Of a DNA stretch of 64,000 nucleotides, positions 1 through 9,075 are shown piece after piece. Source of the DNA: Kiritimatiellia bacterium (GTDB taxonomy: Bacteria; Verrucomicrobiota; Kiritimatiellia; CAIVKH01); contig JAMLJG010000005.1 in assembly GCA_023953695.1 (NCBI GenBank), positions 1 to 64,000 of the forward strand. Reading direction: 5' to 3'. Numbering within the stretch: the first letter of the stretch is position 1; each line of letters begins with the position of its first letter. The position numbers and the translations under genes are program-made. Under the pieces are notes generated by a model, which worked only from the letters and a program-made list of their open reading frames with translations, did no database searches and was not told where the DNA came from.

Positions 1-1272
1 TCGAAAGGCTTCGGCGGGTGTCTTGGCGGCGAGGAAGGCCCGATAGCGCGTGCGGACGATTTCGGCAAAGTCTTTTGGAACGTCGCGGGGCGTGAACGCG
101 GTGGCGTCGTGGAGGGTGACCTTCTTGTTGGCGGATCCGATGGATGGATCGGTGAGGAGTTTCCACGCGCTGTCCGCATCGCCGGCTCGGACGGCCTGGC
201 TGATGGGGGTGACGGCGGAGTCCGCGTCGAAGCGTTTGCTTTCGGTCAGTTCTACGATGCAGTGGCGCAGGGCGGCTGCCTCGCAGAGTTCTGCCATGAC
301 GCTGCCGGGATCTACGGATGCCAGTTGGTTCTTGTCGCCGAGCAAAATCAGGCGGGTCTGCGGCGTGATGGCGTCGAGCAGTTTTGCCATCTTGGGGAGG
401 TCAATCATGCTGGTTTCGTCAATGAGGACGATGTCGGCGGGGAGCGGGGTTTCGCGGTTGTAGTGGAAATAGGGGGAGTTGCGTTGATAGCCCAGGAGGC
501 GATCGAGGGTGGATGCGGGTTCCCATAGGATTTGACGGGTGTCTGTGGAAATCTCGCTGCCGACACTTTCTTGCAGGCGCGCGGCGGCCTTGCCGGTTGG
601 CGCGGCCATGCGGATTCGAAGAGGCGCGGTGTTTTCGGCTTGCGCGACGAGCAGGCGCAGGAGGAGCGCAGCGATGGTGGTTTTGCCCGTGCCAGGCCCG
701 CCGGTGATGATGGTCAGTCGGTTTTTCAGACCTCGCTGCACGGCGTCCAATTGGCTTGGGGTGGGGCGAAATTGGCCTTCGCGTCCGAAGGTGACGGTTG
801 CGAGCTGGGTGCGGAGTTGGGCTGGGATGGGAGTCGGCTCTCGTTCAGCGAGCGCGCGCAGTCTGTTGGCGACGCGCTTTTCATAGTTCCAGAAGCGGCG
901 CAGATAGAGGCGATTCCGTTCGAGAATGAAGGGGAGACTCGACTCTCCGGAGCCGACCCATTCGGGGCAGTTGAGCAGTGCGCGTTGGGCGTTGCGCGGG
1001 GCGGGGAGCGATAGAATCTGCTTTTCGCGGGCGGAGGTCTGCTCCTCATTATCGCGCCGGATGCGATCGAGTTGCCACCAGTGGTCGGAGTGCAGATCGA
1101 GGCAGACGTGGCCCTCGTTCGTGACGCGCACGGCGAGGGCGAGGAGCGTTTTGATCTCCTCGGAGGGCGGATTCCCCCGCGTGAGGAAGGTGCGAATGAG
1201 GGATTCGATCAGGTGCACATCCAGATCGCGCAGCAATCCGACTTCATGAAAGCTTTTCATGCCGAAGCTCAT
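1..1272 (-). CDS. recD: Exodeoxyribonuclease V alpha subunit RecD, 3' part outside window
   Basis: RecD is the 5'-3' helicase motor of RecBCD, which unwinds and degrades double-strand ends and starts recombination. The reading frame shows the P-loop GGPGTGKTTT near residue 190, then AAPTGKAA, and the Walker B stretch LIDETSMID near residue 280, in the order known for RecD. The C-terminal part lies beyond the left edge, so the protein is incomplete here. The start is the ATG at 1270-1272, whose ATGA overlaps the recB stop, implying translational coupling at the end of the recC-recB-recD unit. An N-terminal alpha-helical region precedes the helicase as usual. Identification is secure from motifs and context. 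Confidence 0.95.
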   Translation of the reverse strand, partial: MSFGMKSFHEVGLLRDLDVHLIESLIRTFLTRGNPPSEEIKTLLALAVRVTNEGHVCLDLHSDHWWQLDRIRRDNEEQTSAREKQILSLPAPRNAQRALLNCPEWVGSGESSLPFILERNRLYLRRFWNYEKRVANRLRALAEREPTPIPAQLRTQLATVTFGREGQFRPTPSQLDAVQRGLKNRLTIITGGPGTGKTTIAALLLRLLVAQAENTAPLRIRMAAPTGKAAARLQESVGSEISTDTRQILWEPASTLDRLLGYQRNSPYFHYNRETPLPADIVLIDETSMIDLPKMAKLLDAITPQTRLILLGDKNQLASVDPGSVMAELCEAAALRHCIVELTESKRFDADSAVTPISQAVRAGDADSAWKLLTDPSIGSANKKVTLHDATAFTPRDVPKDFAEIVRTRYRAFLAAKTPAEAFR

Positions 1273-4200
1273 GCGGGGCCTCCGAAAAATGAGGAAAGCG
1301 CGGCCACCAGTTCGCGTGAGGGCGCGTCGCTGAAGACGCCGCGACGGGTCTTGCCGTCCATTCCGCGCACGAAGAGATAGAAGACGCCGCCGAAGTGCGT
1401 GTCGAAATCGTAGCGCGCCAGGCGCGTTGCGAGGAAGCCGTGAAGCGCGACGGAGTAGATGAGGTATTGCAGATAGTAGGCGTGCGCATCCATTTCGGCC
1501 GCTATTCCGGCGTCGTCGAATCCGTCGGCGCGGCCCGCGAGGCGATTGGATTTCCAGTCCACAATGTAGAACTTTCCTGCGTGCTGAAAGACGAGGTCCA
1601 TAAAGCCGGTCATGAAGCCGCGCGGAAGGATCATTTCGCGGTCGCGCATTCGTTTGATGAACGCTTCATTGCGCGCGGGGGTCTTCCAGTCGCGCTCCAA
1701 AATGGGCGCGACTGCTTGCAGGGCGCGCTCGTCGTCGCGCATGGAGAAATTGAATTCGAGTTCCGAACGCCGGTGGGCGAGTGGAATGTCGCGAAGGGAA
1801 AGGGCTCCGGCGCGGGCGGGGAGCGGCGTGGCGAGCGTGTTGGCGATCATGCGGTGTACGGCGTCGCGGCGGCCCTTGAGCAGCTTCTGTTTTTCCAGAG
1901 GCATGGCATCGGTGGGGCGGGGGCAGATCCGATATTTGTCGAGCACCGCATCGGTTGTTTCGCGGAGGGTCGCTGCGGGCGCTTGAAAATCAATGAGCTC
2001 AAAAATTTCGTGCCAGCATTCGCCTAGTTTCGCGCCGCCGGGAATTGAGAATATCGGATCGGGTTCCATCGCCTCTGCCTCGGGAGCGGTCGCCTCGCTC
2101 TGATCCACATCGCGAACGTCCGGTTCTTTTGCAGCGGCGGCGCGGTGCGATGCAAGGGCGGAAAAGCTCGCGTGGCCGTGCTTTTTATCTACCGGGTGAA
2201 GGAGTGTCCTGGGTCGGAGGTCCGGAATGGTTTTTGGGGGCGCCGAGTTCGCGGGCGGGTTCAACTGGAGCGCGGGCGCGTCTTCCAGTGCGATGCAATC
2301 GGGTTGCGCCGCACTCCCTTTGTTGGCCGGAGAGAATCGCGCGAGTAGATGGGCGACTGCGTGCTTGTGTACGTTCTTACTATGCTCCTTTGAACTGAAG
2401 AGATAGACGCGATTGATGGCGCGCGTGAGGGCAACGTAGGCCTTTCGGATGTTCTCTTCGTGCATTTCCTCGGTGGCCCTGATTTCACCGGGCGCGTCTT
2501 TGGAAGTATCAAAGTCGAGGACGAGCCGATTGTCGCTGTGGTATCGGATCACTTTTGCATTGCCGCCGCGTTTCAGGGTGGCGCTGTGTTGAGAAAGAGT
2601 GGGGACAAAGACAATGGGAAATTGAAGCCCTTTGCTCTTGAAGACGGTCATGATTTGCACCGCGTCGTCGTCATCGGCGGCTCGCAGTCGCAGCTCGTCG
2701 CTGTCGCTCTCTTCATCGCGTGCATCGGGATCCGTCTGGCGCGCAAACCACGTGGTGAGGGCGATCGGGCCGAGGCGCATTCGGCTTGCTTCCTGATGCG
2801 CCACTTCGACGAGCTGCTGCACTTCGGCGATACGGCGTCTGCCATTCTCTTGCTGTGCGAGATGCGGAAAGAGTTGGAGTCTGGTGGCGAGAAAGCGGAA
2901 GGCCTCGATGAAGGAGGATTCTTCCCACCGCTTCTTCGCTTCTCGAAAGGCTTCGAGCCAGTCGTCGAAGCGAGTGGGGAGCGCGTGTTCTGTATGCGGT
3001 TCGGAGGGGGGTGGCGCTGGCGGAGCCATTCCGGTGCGATGGACTTCGTCTTCCGCCTTGAATCGCGCGAGCATCGCGGGTGTGCAGGGGAGCAATCCGG
3101 TGGCCAGTGCGCTGCGGACGAAGCGCGATTTGCCCGGTTCCAGAATTGCCTGCATGAGGATGGCCAGACGAGGTGCGTCTTCGGAGTCGAAAACCTTGCC
3201 CACCGCCTGGCGTACGGCATTCACTCCACGCGCGACCAGCGCTTCCTGAATCTCCAACGCCTCCTTGTGATTCATCACGAGGACGGCGAAATGGCCGGGC
3301 TGGATGGGCTTCGCGCCAAGGGTGGCAGATGGATCCTTCAGCAGGCGCTCAATCTCCTCGGTGACGAGCGCAGGCCATTGCTCTGTGTGCTCTGGATTCA
3401 TGCGCCAGATTTTGAGCGGTTGCGGGTCGCGCTGCCCCGCGAGCAGCAGTTCCTTGTCGGCGCCCACATTGTTGGCCTGCAAGTCGCCCGCATAGGGGAC
3501 GTTATGGTTGAGAAATGTGGGGCCTCGGTCACTGGGTCCATCGGCGAAAAGCGCGTTGATCGCCTGGACGAGATTGGCTTCTGAACGGAAGTTTGTGCCG
3601 AGCGAGTAGCGCCGCTCTTCAGGGATTTTCTGCTTGGCCGCGAAGTAGGTGAAAATGTCGCCGCCGCGAAACCCGTAGATGGCCTGTTTCGGATCGCCGA
3701 CGAAGACGAGTGGAGTGGGGGTTTCGCCCTCCGCTTGCGGTTCTCCGAAGAGCGACCAGAAAATATCGTACTGGATCGGGTCCGTGTCCTGAAATTCGTC
3801 AATCAGGGCCGCCTTGAATTCGTCGCGCAGAAGTGCGCGCAAGATCGGGCCCGCCTTCGCATTTCCCAACACCGCGCGCACATTGGCGAGCATGGAGTCG
3901 TAGGTCAGCGCGATGCGGTCGCGGATGCGATCGAGAACGCCATCGGAAATCGCCTTTGCAATCTTGGGCTGATCGTTGAGGTTGGCGACTTTCGCGAAGT
4001 CGCATTTGCCAAACGCCTTCACCGCCTGAGCAAAGCGTTTTGCGTCATGGCTGTGCGAGGGCGCGTGCATGACCTTGAACGTGAAGAGAAGGCTCTGGCA
4101 GATGGGCGACTGGTCTTTGCCGTCGAGTGGCAGCGTCTTTTCCCACTCAAGAAATCGAGGCGCGAGATCTCGCGCCAGGCGCCGCAATACTTGTGTGTCC

Positions 4201-4961
4201 ACCGTGTAGGGTTTCGTTTTTCCCACCAGCAGATTCCCGTCGTGCGCCCACGAAACACTTGCGTTCGGTGATTGGATTTGCTCGGCAATGCGATTGCATT
4301 CGGCGAACCACGTGTGGAACTCCGGCTCATTGGGGATGGCGCTGGTTTTCAGGATCGCGGCCGGATTGCGATGAACTTCTTGCACGCAGGCGAGGAGCTC
4401 GCTGAAGCTCGTGAAAGGCACATCCTCGCTGGCATAGGCGTTCTTGCGCCACCAATCGCGGCACGCCTCGGTCACAATCGCGCTGGCGTCGCTGAGCAGT
4501 TCTGCATCGGGATCGTGGCCGCATTCAAAAGCGTAGTGAGCCAGTACGCGATTGCAGAAACCGTGGATGGTGAAGATGGCCGCGCTGTCAAAATCCATCA
4601 GTGCGAGTTGGACGAGTTTGTTCAACTCCATCCTCCTCGCTTGGTCGTTCTGCGGATTCACCAGTTTCATCACCGCTTCAATGCGCATCGAGTCGGCTGA
4701 GGAAGGGGCGTCCTCTGGCGCTTCGAGGTAATCGTGACAATGCACAAGCACGGCGCGCAGTCGCTCGCGCAGTTCCAGTGTGGCAGCTTCGGTGAACGTC
4801 ACAACGAGGATTTGGCGGACCGTCAGCTCGCGTTCGAGAATCAAGCGCAGATAGGCATTCTGGATGTTGTAGGTCTTGCCAGTTCCCGCGCTGGCTTCGA
4901 CGAGGATGGGCTCGTCGAGCAGCAGTGCGGGCTGAAAGATGCATGAACTGAATTCTTTCAT
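1269..4961 (-). CDS. recB: Exodeoxyribonuclease V beta subunit RecB
   Basis: RecB is the 3'-5' helicase and only nuclease of RecBCD. The protein is 1230 residues, near the usual length. Visible motifs are the P-loop ASAGTGKT (residues 23-30), UvrD-type LIDEFQDTDP, FVGDPKQAIYGFRGGD (motif III), a late KSKGLQFPIVFVP and VALTRAINRVYL, and the C-terminal nuclease signature with GFMDLVF and DWKSNRL. I chose the ATG at 4961, one base after the recC stop, because it gives the canonical short N-terminus before the P-loop. An upstream in-frame ATG at 4988 would overlap recC. Its stop overlaps recD by ATGA. Confidence 0.96.
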   Translation of the reverse strand: MKEFSSCIFQPALLLDEPILVEASAGTGKTYNIQNAYLRLILERELTVRQILVVTFTEAATLELRERLRAVLVHCHDYLEAPEDAPSSADSMRIEAVMKLVNPQNDQARRMELNKLVQLALMDFDSAAIFTIHGFCNRVLAHYAFECGHDPDAELLSDASAIVTEACRDWWRKNAYASEDVPFTSFSELLACVQEVHRNPAAILKTSAIPNEPEFHTWFAECNRIAEQIQSPNASVSWAHDGNLLVGKTKPYTVDTQVLRRLARDLAPRFLEWEKTLPLDGKDQSPICQSLLFTFKVMHAPSHSHDAKRFAQAVKAFGKCDFAKVANLNDQPKIAKAISDGVLDRIRDRIALTYDSMLANVRAVLGNAKAGPILRALLRDEFKAALIDEFQDTDPIQYDIFWSLFGEPQAEGETPTPLVFVGDPKQAIYGFRGGDIFTYFAAKQKIPEERRYSLGTNFRSEANLVQAINALFADGPSDRGPTFLNHNVPYAGDLQANNVGADKELLLAGQRDPQPLKIWRMNPEHTEQWPALVTEEIERLLKDPSATLGAKPIQPGHFAVLVMNHKEALEIQEALVARGVNAVRQAVGKVFDSEDAPRLAILMQAILEPGKSRFVRSALATGLLPCTPAMLARFKAEDEVHRTGMAPPAPPPSEPHTEHALPTRFDDWLEAFREAKKRWEESSFIEAFRFLATRLQLFPHLAQQENGRRRIAEVQQLVEVAHQEASRMRLGPIALTTWFARQTDPDARDEESDSDELRLRAADDDDAVQIMTVFKSKGLQFPIVFVPTLSQHSATLKRGGNAKVIRYHSDNRLVLDFDTSKDAPGEIRATEEMHEENIRKAYVALTRAINRVYLFSSKEHSKNVHKHAVAHLLARFSPANKGSAAQPDCIALEDAPALQLNPPANSAPPKTIPDLRPRTLLHPVDKKHGHASFSALASHRAAAAKEPDVRDVDQSEATAPEAEAMEPDPIFSIPGGAKLGECWHEIFELIDFQAPAATLRETTDAVLDKYRICPRPTDAMPLEKQKLLKGRRDAVHRMIANTLATPLPARAGALSLRDIPLAHRRSELEFNFSMRDDERALQAVAPILERDWKTPARNEAFIKRMRDREMILPRGFMTGFMDLVFQHAGKFYIVDWKSNRLAGRADGFDDAGIAAEMDAHAYYLQYLIYSVALHGFLATRLARYDFDTHFGGVFYLFVRGMDGKTRRGVFSDAPSRELVAALSSFFGGPA

Positions 4962-4962
4962 G

Positions 4963-7900
4963 TCACGGAAGCTTCCCCAGAATCGCATTTTGGAGGGGCT
5001 GTCCAATCCGTTTGGCCCAGTCTGTAAACTGCGTCTCGTTGTTGAACGGGCCCGCTTTGCCATACAGGGCTCGGTAGTATGGATTCCTGGCATCGCCATA
5101 CATGCCGCTCCATGCAGTTGTTGCTGCTCTTATGGCCTTGCCCTGATCGGAAGTGGCGCCTTCTGCGCTCACGATGTAACTCAAAGAGGTTTCTGGGACG
5201 AATGGCGGTGGTGGTGTGCTTTCAAAAAGGAAGATGCGCAGATAGTTCTCCAATAGGCTTATGGCGGTGGGCCGATCCACCTCGTCCTGCATCAACGTGA
5301 GGCGCAGCGCCTTCTTCTCCTTCTTCTCCTTCTTACTTTCGGTTTGGAAATTGGCAGCTAAGATGAGGTCGTTGCAGGCCCGCGCGAGGAGATAGGTCAG
5401 CCAGGTGGGGAAGAGTCTCTGATACCGGAACGAGGACGAGCTGAAGTCGAGAATGAGGCGGATATTCTCATCGCCGACAGATACTGAAATCACGGGTGCA
5501 GAGCCGGAGAGAACAACACGCGCGCCGTTCACGGAAATGGGAAGGGTCCACACGTGCGCCTCGGCGTGCAGGCGCGCCTTAAGTGCGGCAGAGAGTTTGT
5601 CGAAGGGAAGGGGCGCGATGTCTTGCTTGAGGAGCTGAGTTGTCTCCTCGTAGAGCGCTTCGTAGATTTTCTGACCCTGCGCAGCGAGAGGGAGAAGATT
5701 GTCCGCCTGAATAGTCGCGAGCACGTCATCATCGCTGTCTGTGATGATCGCTCGGATAATGTGCTCGCGAATTTTCCACGCTTCCATGGCGTTGTGATCG
5801 AATATCTCCGCTTCATCGGGCAATGCGTCGAGGCGAGGGCGAGGCTCTGCGCCGAGGACGTTCTTGAAGTAGTACTTTGCGGGGTTGTCGAAGAAGGCGC
5901 GCAGGTCTGTGAGTTCGACATGCACATCTGGCGCGAGCGGGGAAACGGACGGAAACGCAGGGGGGGCAGCGGGGGGCCTGAGCGTTGCCCGCGCGGTTTC
6001 GCACTGGGATTCTGAGTAGGAAAAGAGAGGGGAGCCCGATTCGAAATAGGAAGGGTGATGTGCGGCGAGACGATGGTGAACGGGCTCGATGGGTGAGCCG
6101 AAATGCCTTTCGGTATATTCGAGCAATTCTTGTACGGCGACCGATTCGCGTTTGCGCGAATTGTCCTCTTCTGAAAATGCGGGATAGAAAATCAGGAGAC
6201 GGTTTTTCGCATTGAGAATCGCTTCGAGAAACGCTTGGCGATCTTCGATGGGCAAGGATCGGTCGCCCATTTTGCGCGCTTTCCGGAAGAGGTCGTAGGC
6301 GGGGCGATTCTCGGAGCGGGGGAAGAGGCCATCGCCCATGCCGAGAAGACACTGGACGGGACGCGGCGTGCTGCTGCCGGGGCGCAGCGAGGTGAAGATC
6401 ACCGCGTTGCGATTCAAATCCGAGCCGCCCGCGAGATCGCCGAGATGGCCAGCCAGGAAATCGCGAATGACGGCGATGGATACCGCGCCTTGGAACCCAG
6501 CTGCCTCGCTCGTGGTGTGCAGGAGGCGGATAGCGCGCCTCAAAATGGCGATGTCGCGATAGGTTTCGTTATCGCTGAGGAAGAAGTCGTCCACCAGTGT
6601 ATTCAGACGCTCCACCCACTCTGCGGCAGTGTGGTCGGAGCGGCCATAGTCCGCGAAGTCGGTCAGCTTCTCGTAGAAATGAACCAGGCGGCCGAGACAT
6701 GCCGCCTCGTCGCCCTCGACAACGTCGCAGGGCAGTAGTTTGCGTGGATTGATGTCCGCCGGCTCCTGGCCCATGGCGTAGCCGAGCAGAAGGCGGTCGA
6801 GGCCGTGGCCCCACGTGGTCTCTTCTGTGAAAGAGGCCTTGGTGACGAGCGCTCGATGTTCCGCATCGCGCCCCCAGCGAACGCCCGCCTTGTTCAGCCA
6901 GATGGCGGCCTCATCCACATCGTCGGGCGCGAGTTCAAACTGCAGCGCGATGCTGGGATTGCGGAGAAGTTCGAGAATCTGGGGCGCGGTGAAGCGGCTA
7001 TCGGTCAGGTTGAGCAGTTGGTTGAACGCATTGGCGGCCTGGCTCTCGCCCGCGGAAACCCGGTCTGCAATGACGAACGGAATGGCTTTGGGCCCATTGG
7101 GATTGATGCTGGAGAAGACGGCCTCGATATAGGACGCGTAGCTGTTGAGGTCCGGCGTTTGAACCTGAATGTGGCGAGGCTGGAGGCCCTCGATCGAATT
7201 GAAACAGTCGAGAAGTTGGTCGCGCAGGATTTCGACCTCGCGCATTTTCCCGTGGCACAGATGAACTTGAATTGAGGGATCGGGCGCACAACCTTGGCGC
7301 TTCAGCGAGGCATCGCACGCCCAGATCGAATGCTGGAGTTTGGCGAGGCGCGAGGTCCCCGTTGGCTCTGCGAAGAGATCGTCAATCTGCCCGCCGGTCA
7401 GGTCGAGCGCTGCCGCTGCCGTATCGCGGCACCCGCGCGCGTAGGCGCTGAGCAGCGGGTGTTCGATATCGAGCAGCTCGCCTGCGTCATCGGGCAATTC
7501 GTGAAAATCGGATTGCTCGATTCGGCTCTTGAGCGCCTCGCGCTCAAACCAATCCACTTCGGACGGATTGAAGAGATAGAAGTCCACGGGAAGGATTGCG
7601 CCCAAGTGATGAAAGAACGTCAGGTGCACCGGCGGCAGCATAGACGGCGCGAAGACGAAAATACGGCGGTATTGCTTTTCGATACCGCACGCGGCGAGAT
7701 CGGTGTGCATGCGCCGAAAGGCAGCCAGATATGTCTCATCGCGGCGCGTTTCCACCAGCATCCGCCACAGCGCTGGCTCCCAGGCCAACGCGGGGGCGTC
7801 CTGCACGCCCACATCCTTTCCTGTTTCCCACGCGAGCATCATCTGCGGACGATAGGAGATATATTGATTCAGGAGTGACGCGAGCCGCCCCGCGAGTTTG

Positions 7901-8331
7901 AAGCATTTGCGCGGATCGCGCCGCAAGCCATCGCGCGATGTGACATAGCGCTCGATAGGCGCAAAGGTCCCGTCGAGCGTCCCCCCACGCAGTCGCTCAA
8001 AAAGTTGCCAGCGCATACTCTTTACCGAGAACGGGTGTTTCTCTGGATCGGGTGTGCCCCCGGTGGGGTGATCCATCCGGTAGAGCCAGTCGTTGACGAA
8101 AAGGCTCAGCAGCGGAAAATCGCAGTTTGCGAGGACGTGCGGGACCGTCGTGCGGGGAGCATCAAAGAGAAACCGCTGTTGGAGCCACGCCTGCTGGGTG
8201 CGGTTCGGAACCACCACGCAATCGCGCCGGGCGAATAGGTCGTCGGGAGTGGTCTTGCCCTTCAGGAGCTTGGCGAAAAGGTCATCCGCCAGCCGCTCCA
8301 GATTGTTGCCCCAAGAAATCGTCAGTGCCAT
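4963..8331 (-). CDS. recC: Exodeoxyribonuclease V gamma subunit RecC
   Basis: RecC is the scaffold and Chi-recognition subunit of RecBCD. It resembles a helicase and nuclease but is catalytically dead. The 1122-residue protein starts MALTISWGNNLERLADDL and contains typical RecC phrases such as VVPNRTQQAWLQQ near the N-terminus, RRIFVFAPSMLPPVHLTFF, HLCHGKMREVEILRDQLL and SLRPGSSTPRPVQCLLGMGDGLFPR. It is the first gene of recC-recB-recD on this strand. Upstream there is only weak Shine-Dalgarno sequence, and the next gene on the same strand is the reverse transcriptase ending at 9076, about 740 bases away, so co-transcription with it is possible but unproven. Confidence 0.95.
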   Translation of the reverse strand: MALTISWGNNLERLADDLFAKLLKGKTTPDDLFARRDCVVVPNRTQQAWLQQRFLFDAPRTTVPHVLANCDFPLLSLFVNDWLYRMDHPTGGTPDPEKHPFSVKSMRWQLFERLRGGTLDGTFAPIERYVTSRDGLRRDPRKCFKLAGRLASLLNQYISYRPQMMLAWETGKDVGVQDAPALAWEPALWRMLVETRRDETYLAAFRRMHTDLAACGIEKQYRRIFVFAPSMLPPVHLTFFHHLGAILPVDFYLFNPSEVDWFEREALKSRIEQSDFHELPDDAGELLDIEHPLLSAYARGCRDTAAAALDLTGGQIDDLFAEPTGTSRLAKLQHSIWACDASLKRQGCAPDPSIQVHLCHGKMREVEILRDQLLDCFNSIEGLQPRHIQVQTPDLNSYASYIEAVFSSINPNGPKAIPFVIADRVSAGESQAANAFNQLLNLTDSRFTAPQILELLRNPSIALQFELAPDDVDEAAIWLNKAGVRWGRDAEHRALVTKASFTEETTWGHGLDRLLLGYAMGQEPADINPRKLLPCDVVEGDEAACLGRLVHFYEKLTDFADYGRSDHTAAEWVERLNTLVDDFFLSDNETYRDIAILRRAIRLLHTTSEAAGFQGAVSIAVIRDFLAGHLGDLAGGSDLNRNAVIFTSLRPGSSTPRPVQCLLGMGDGLFPRSENRPAYDLFRKARKMGDRSLPIEDRQAFLEAILNAKNRLLIFYPAFSEEDNSRKRESVAVQELLEYTERHFGSPIEPVHHRLAAHHPSYFESGSPLFSYSESQCETARATLRPPAAPPAFPSVSPLAPDVHVELTDLRAFFDNPAKYYFKNVLGAEPRPRLDALPDEAEIFDHNAMEAWKIREHIIRAIITDSDDDVLATIQADNLLPLAAQGQKIYEALYEETTQLLKQDIAPLPFDKLSAALKARLHAEAHVWTLPISVNGARVVLSGSAPVISVSVGDENIRLILDFSSSSFRYQRLFPTWLTYLLARACNDLILAANFQTESKKEKKEKKALRLTLMQDEVDRPTAISLLENYLRIFLFESTPPPPFVPETSLSYIVSAEGATSDQGKAIRAATTAWSGMYGDARNPYYRALYGKAGPFNNETQFTDWAKRIGQPLQNAILGKLP

Positions 8332-8576
8332 TGCGTTGAAACTTTCATCCTCTCATCTACTCGATATGGAGGACGATTTCGAGCCTGATGTGCACGAGGG
8401 CTGTTTTCTCTTTTACGCCGGTCAACGCGGACGCCTTCGGCAAGACCTCATCTCGGATGATCAATGTTGTTCTCATGCATATTCCACTTCGGGTCGCAGA
8501 GAGCGCTGCAGGGAAAGCGACATTTACAGATGTGACTGTGATGTTTGTCCAAATCCCTTTTCAACCGCTTTGCATC

Positions 8577-8643
8577 GAAATGGCGAATGCCAGTATTGGC
8601 AAAGCGATCCAACGAGTGTTGCAACTATGTGCGGACCGACCCC
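8577..8643 (+). repeat. 67-bp dispersed repeat, copy A
   Basis: This copy matches 8919-8985 with 5 mismatches over 67 bases. It contains two small hairpins (GCCA-GTAT-TGGC and CAAC-GAGT-GTTG) and ends in TGCGGACCGACCCC. Its last 24 bases recur exactly, in reverse orientation, at 54493-54516 directly at the stop of a truncated RAYT gene. It therefore behaves like a REP-type mobile palindromic unit rather than a gene. Confidence 0.8.
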
Positions 8644-8806
8644 ACTGCTCCCCCTGCTGCTGACGGCTGGCTGGTGCGCGTGCGGAGTCGCGGGGATTCT
8701 GCTGGCAATTGTTCCGCTACTCGTCTGGCGCGAGGTGCTCAAGCTACGCGCCGATCTTGAGTCGCGCGCCGCGCCGCGACCCAAAAACGGATACCCAAAG
8801 CCGTAA
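8627..8806 (+). CDS. Possible small membrane protein
   Basis: This is a 59-codon frame starting at an ATG inside repeat copy A. The predicted peptide has one strongly hydrophobic segment (about residues 6-32, including ILLAIVPLLVW) followed by a charged tail (REVLKLRADLESR), the shape of a single-pass membrane peptide. No Shine-Dalgarno motif is evident and the start lies in repeat sequence, so this could be a chance frame. No family is recognised. It stands alone between recC and the reverse transcriptase. Confidence 0.25.
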   Translation: MCGPTPLLPLLLTAGWCACGVAGILLAIVPLLVWREVLKLRADLESRAAPRPKNGYPKP

Positions 8807-8918
8807 CGCAACACGGCGCGACTCGCGTCGCGTCGTGAATGCAAAACTGTGAATCCGCGATACGTGATTCGACCGACCAGTGTCATGGTAACCCGTGGCA
8901 ATTCGCCCGGAGAAAATT

Positions 8919-8985
8919 GAAATGACGAATGCCAGTATTGGCAAAGCAGTCCAACGAGTGTTGCAACTATATGTGGACCGACCCC
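8919..8985 (+). repeat. 67-bp dispersed repeat, copy B
   Basis: Direct repeat of 8577-8643 with 5 differences. Both small hairpins are preserved. The differences affect positions outside the hairpin stems. The copy lies 90 bases downstream of the stop of the minus-strand reverse transcriptase gene. Confidence 0.8.
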
Positions 8986-9075
8986 AATTCCCGCTAATTA
9001 AAGAAGAGGGGGTTCTTCATCGGAAAGGGCTGACCCTGGGTGCCACCTCGGTGCGATTCGACGCAATTCTATATT

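Larger units (their letters stand above)
8332..9075. other. Intergenic region between recC and the reverse transcriptase
   Basis: No convincing long gene is present in these 744 bases. The region holds two copies of a 67-bp repeat (listed separately) and one possible small membrane ORF. Near 9003-9021 the minus strand reads a short hairpin (GAAGA, loop, TCTTC) followed by TTTAATT, which could be a weak terminator for the reverse transcriptase gene. Any recC promoter must also lie here, but I could not pick one with confidence. Confidence 0.5.

Noticed and set aside
8524-8901. 125-codon minus-strand frame between recC and the RT
   Set aside because: Covers repeat copy A, has no domain or Shine-Dalgarno, and composition is not protein-like.
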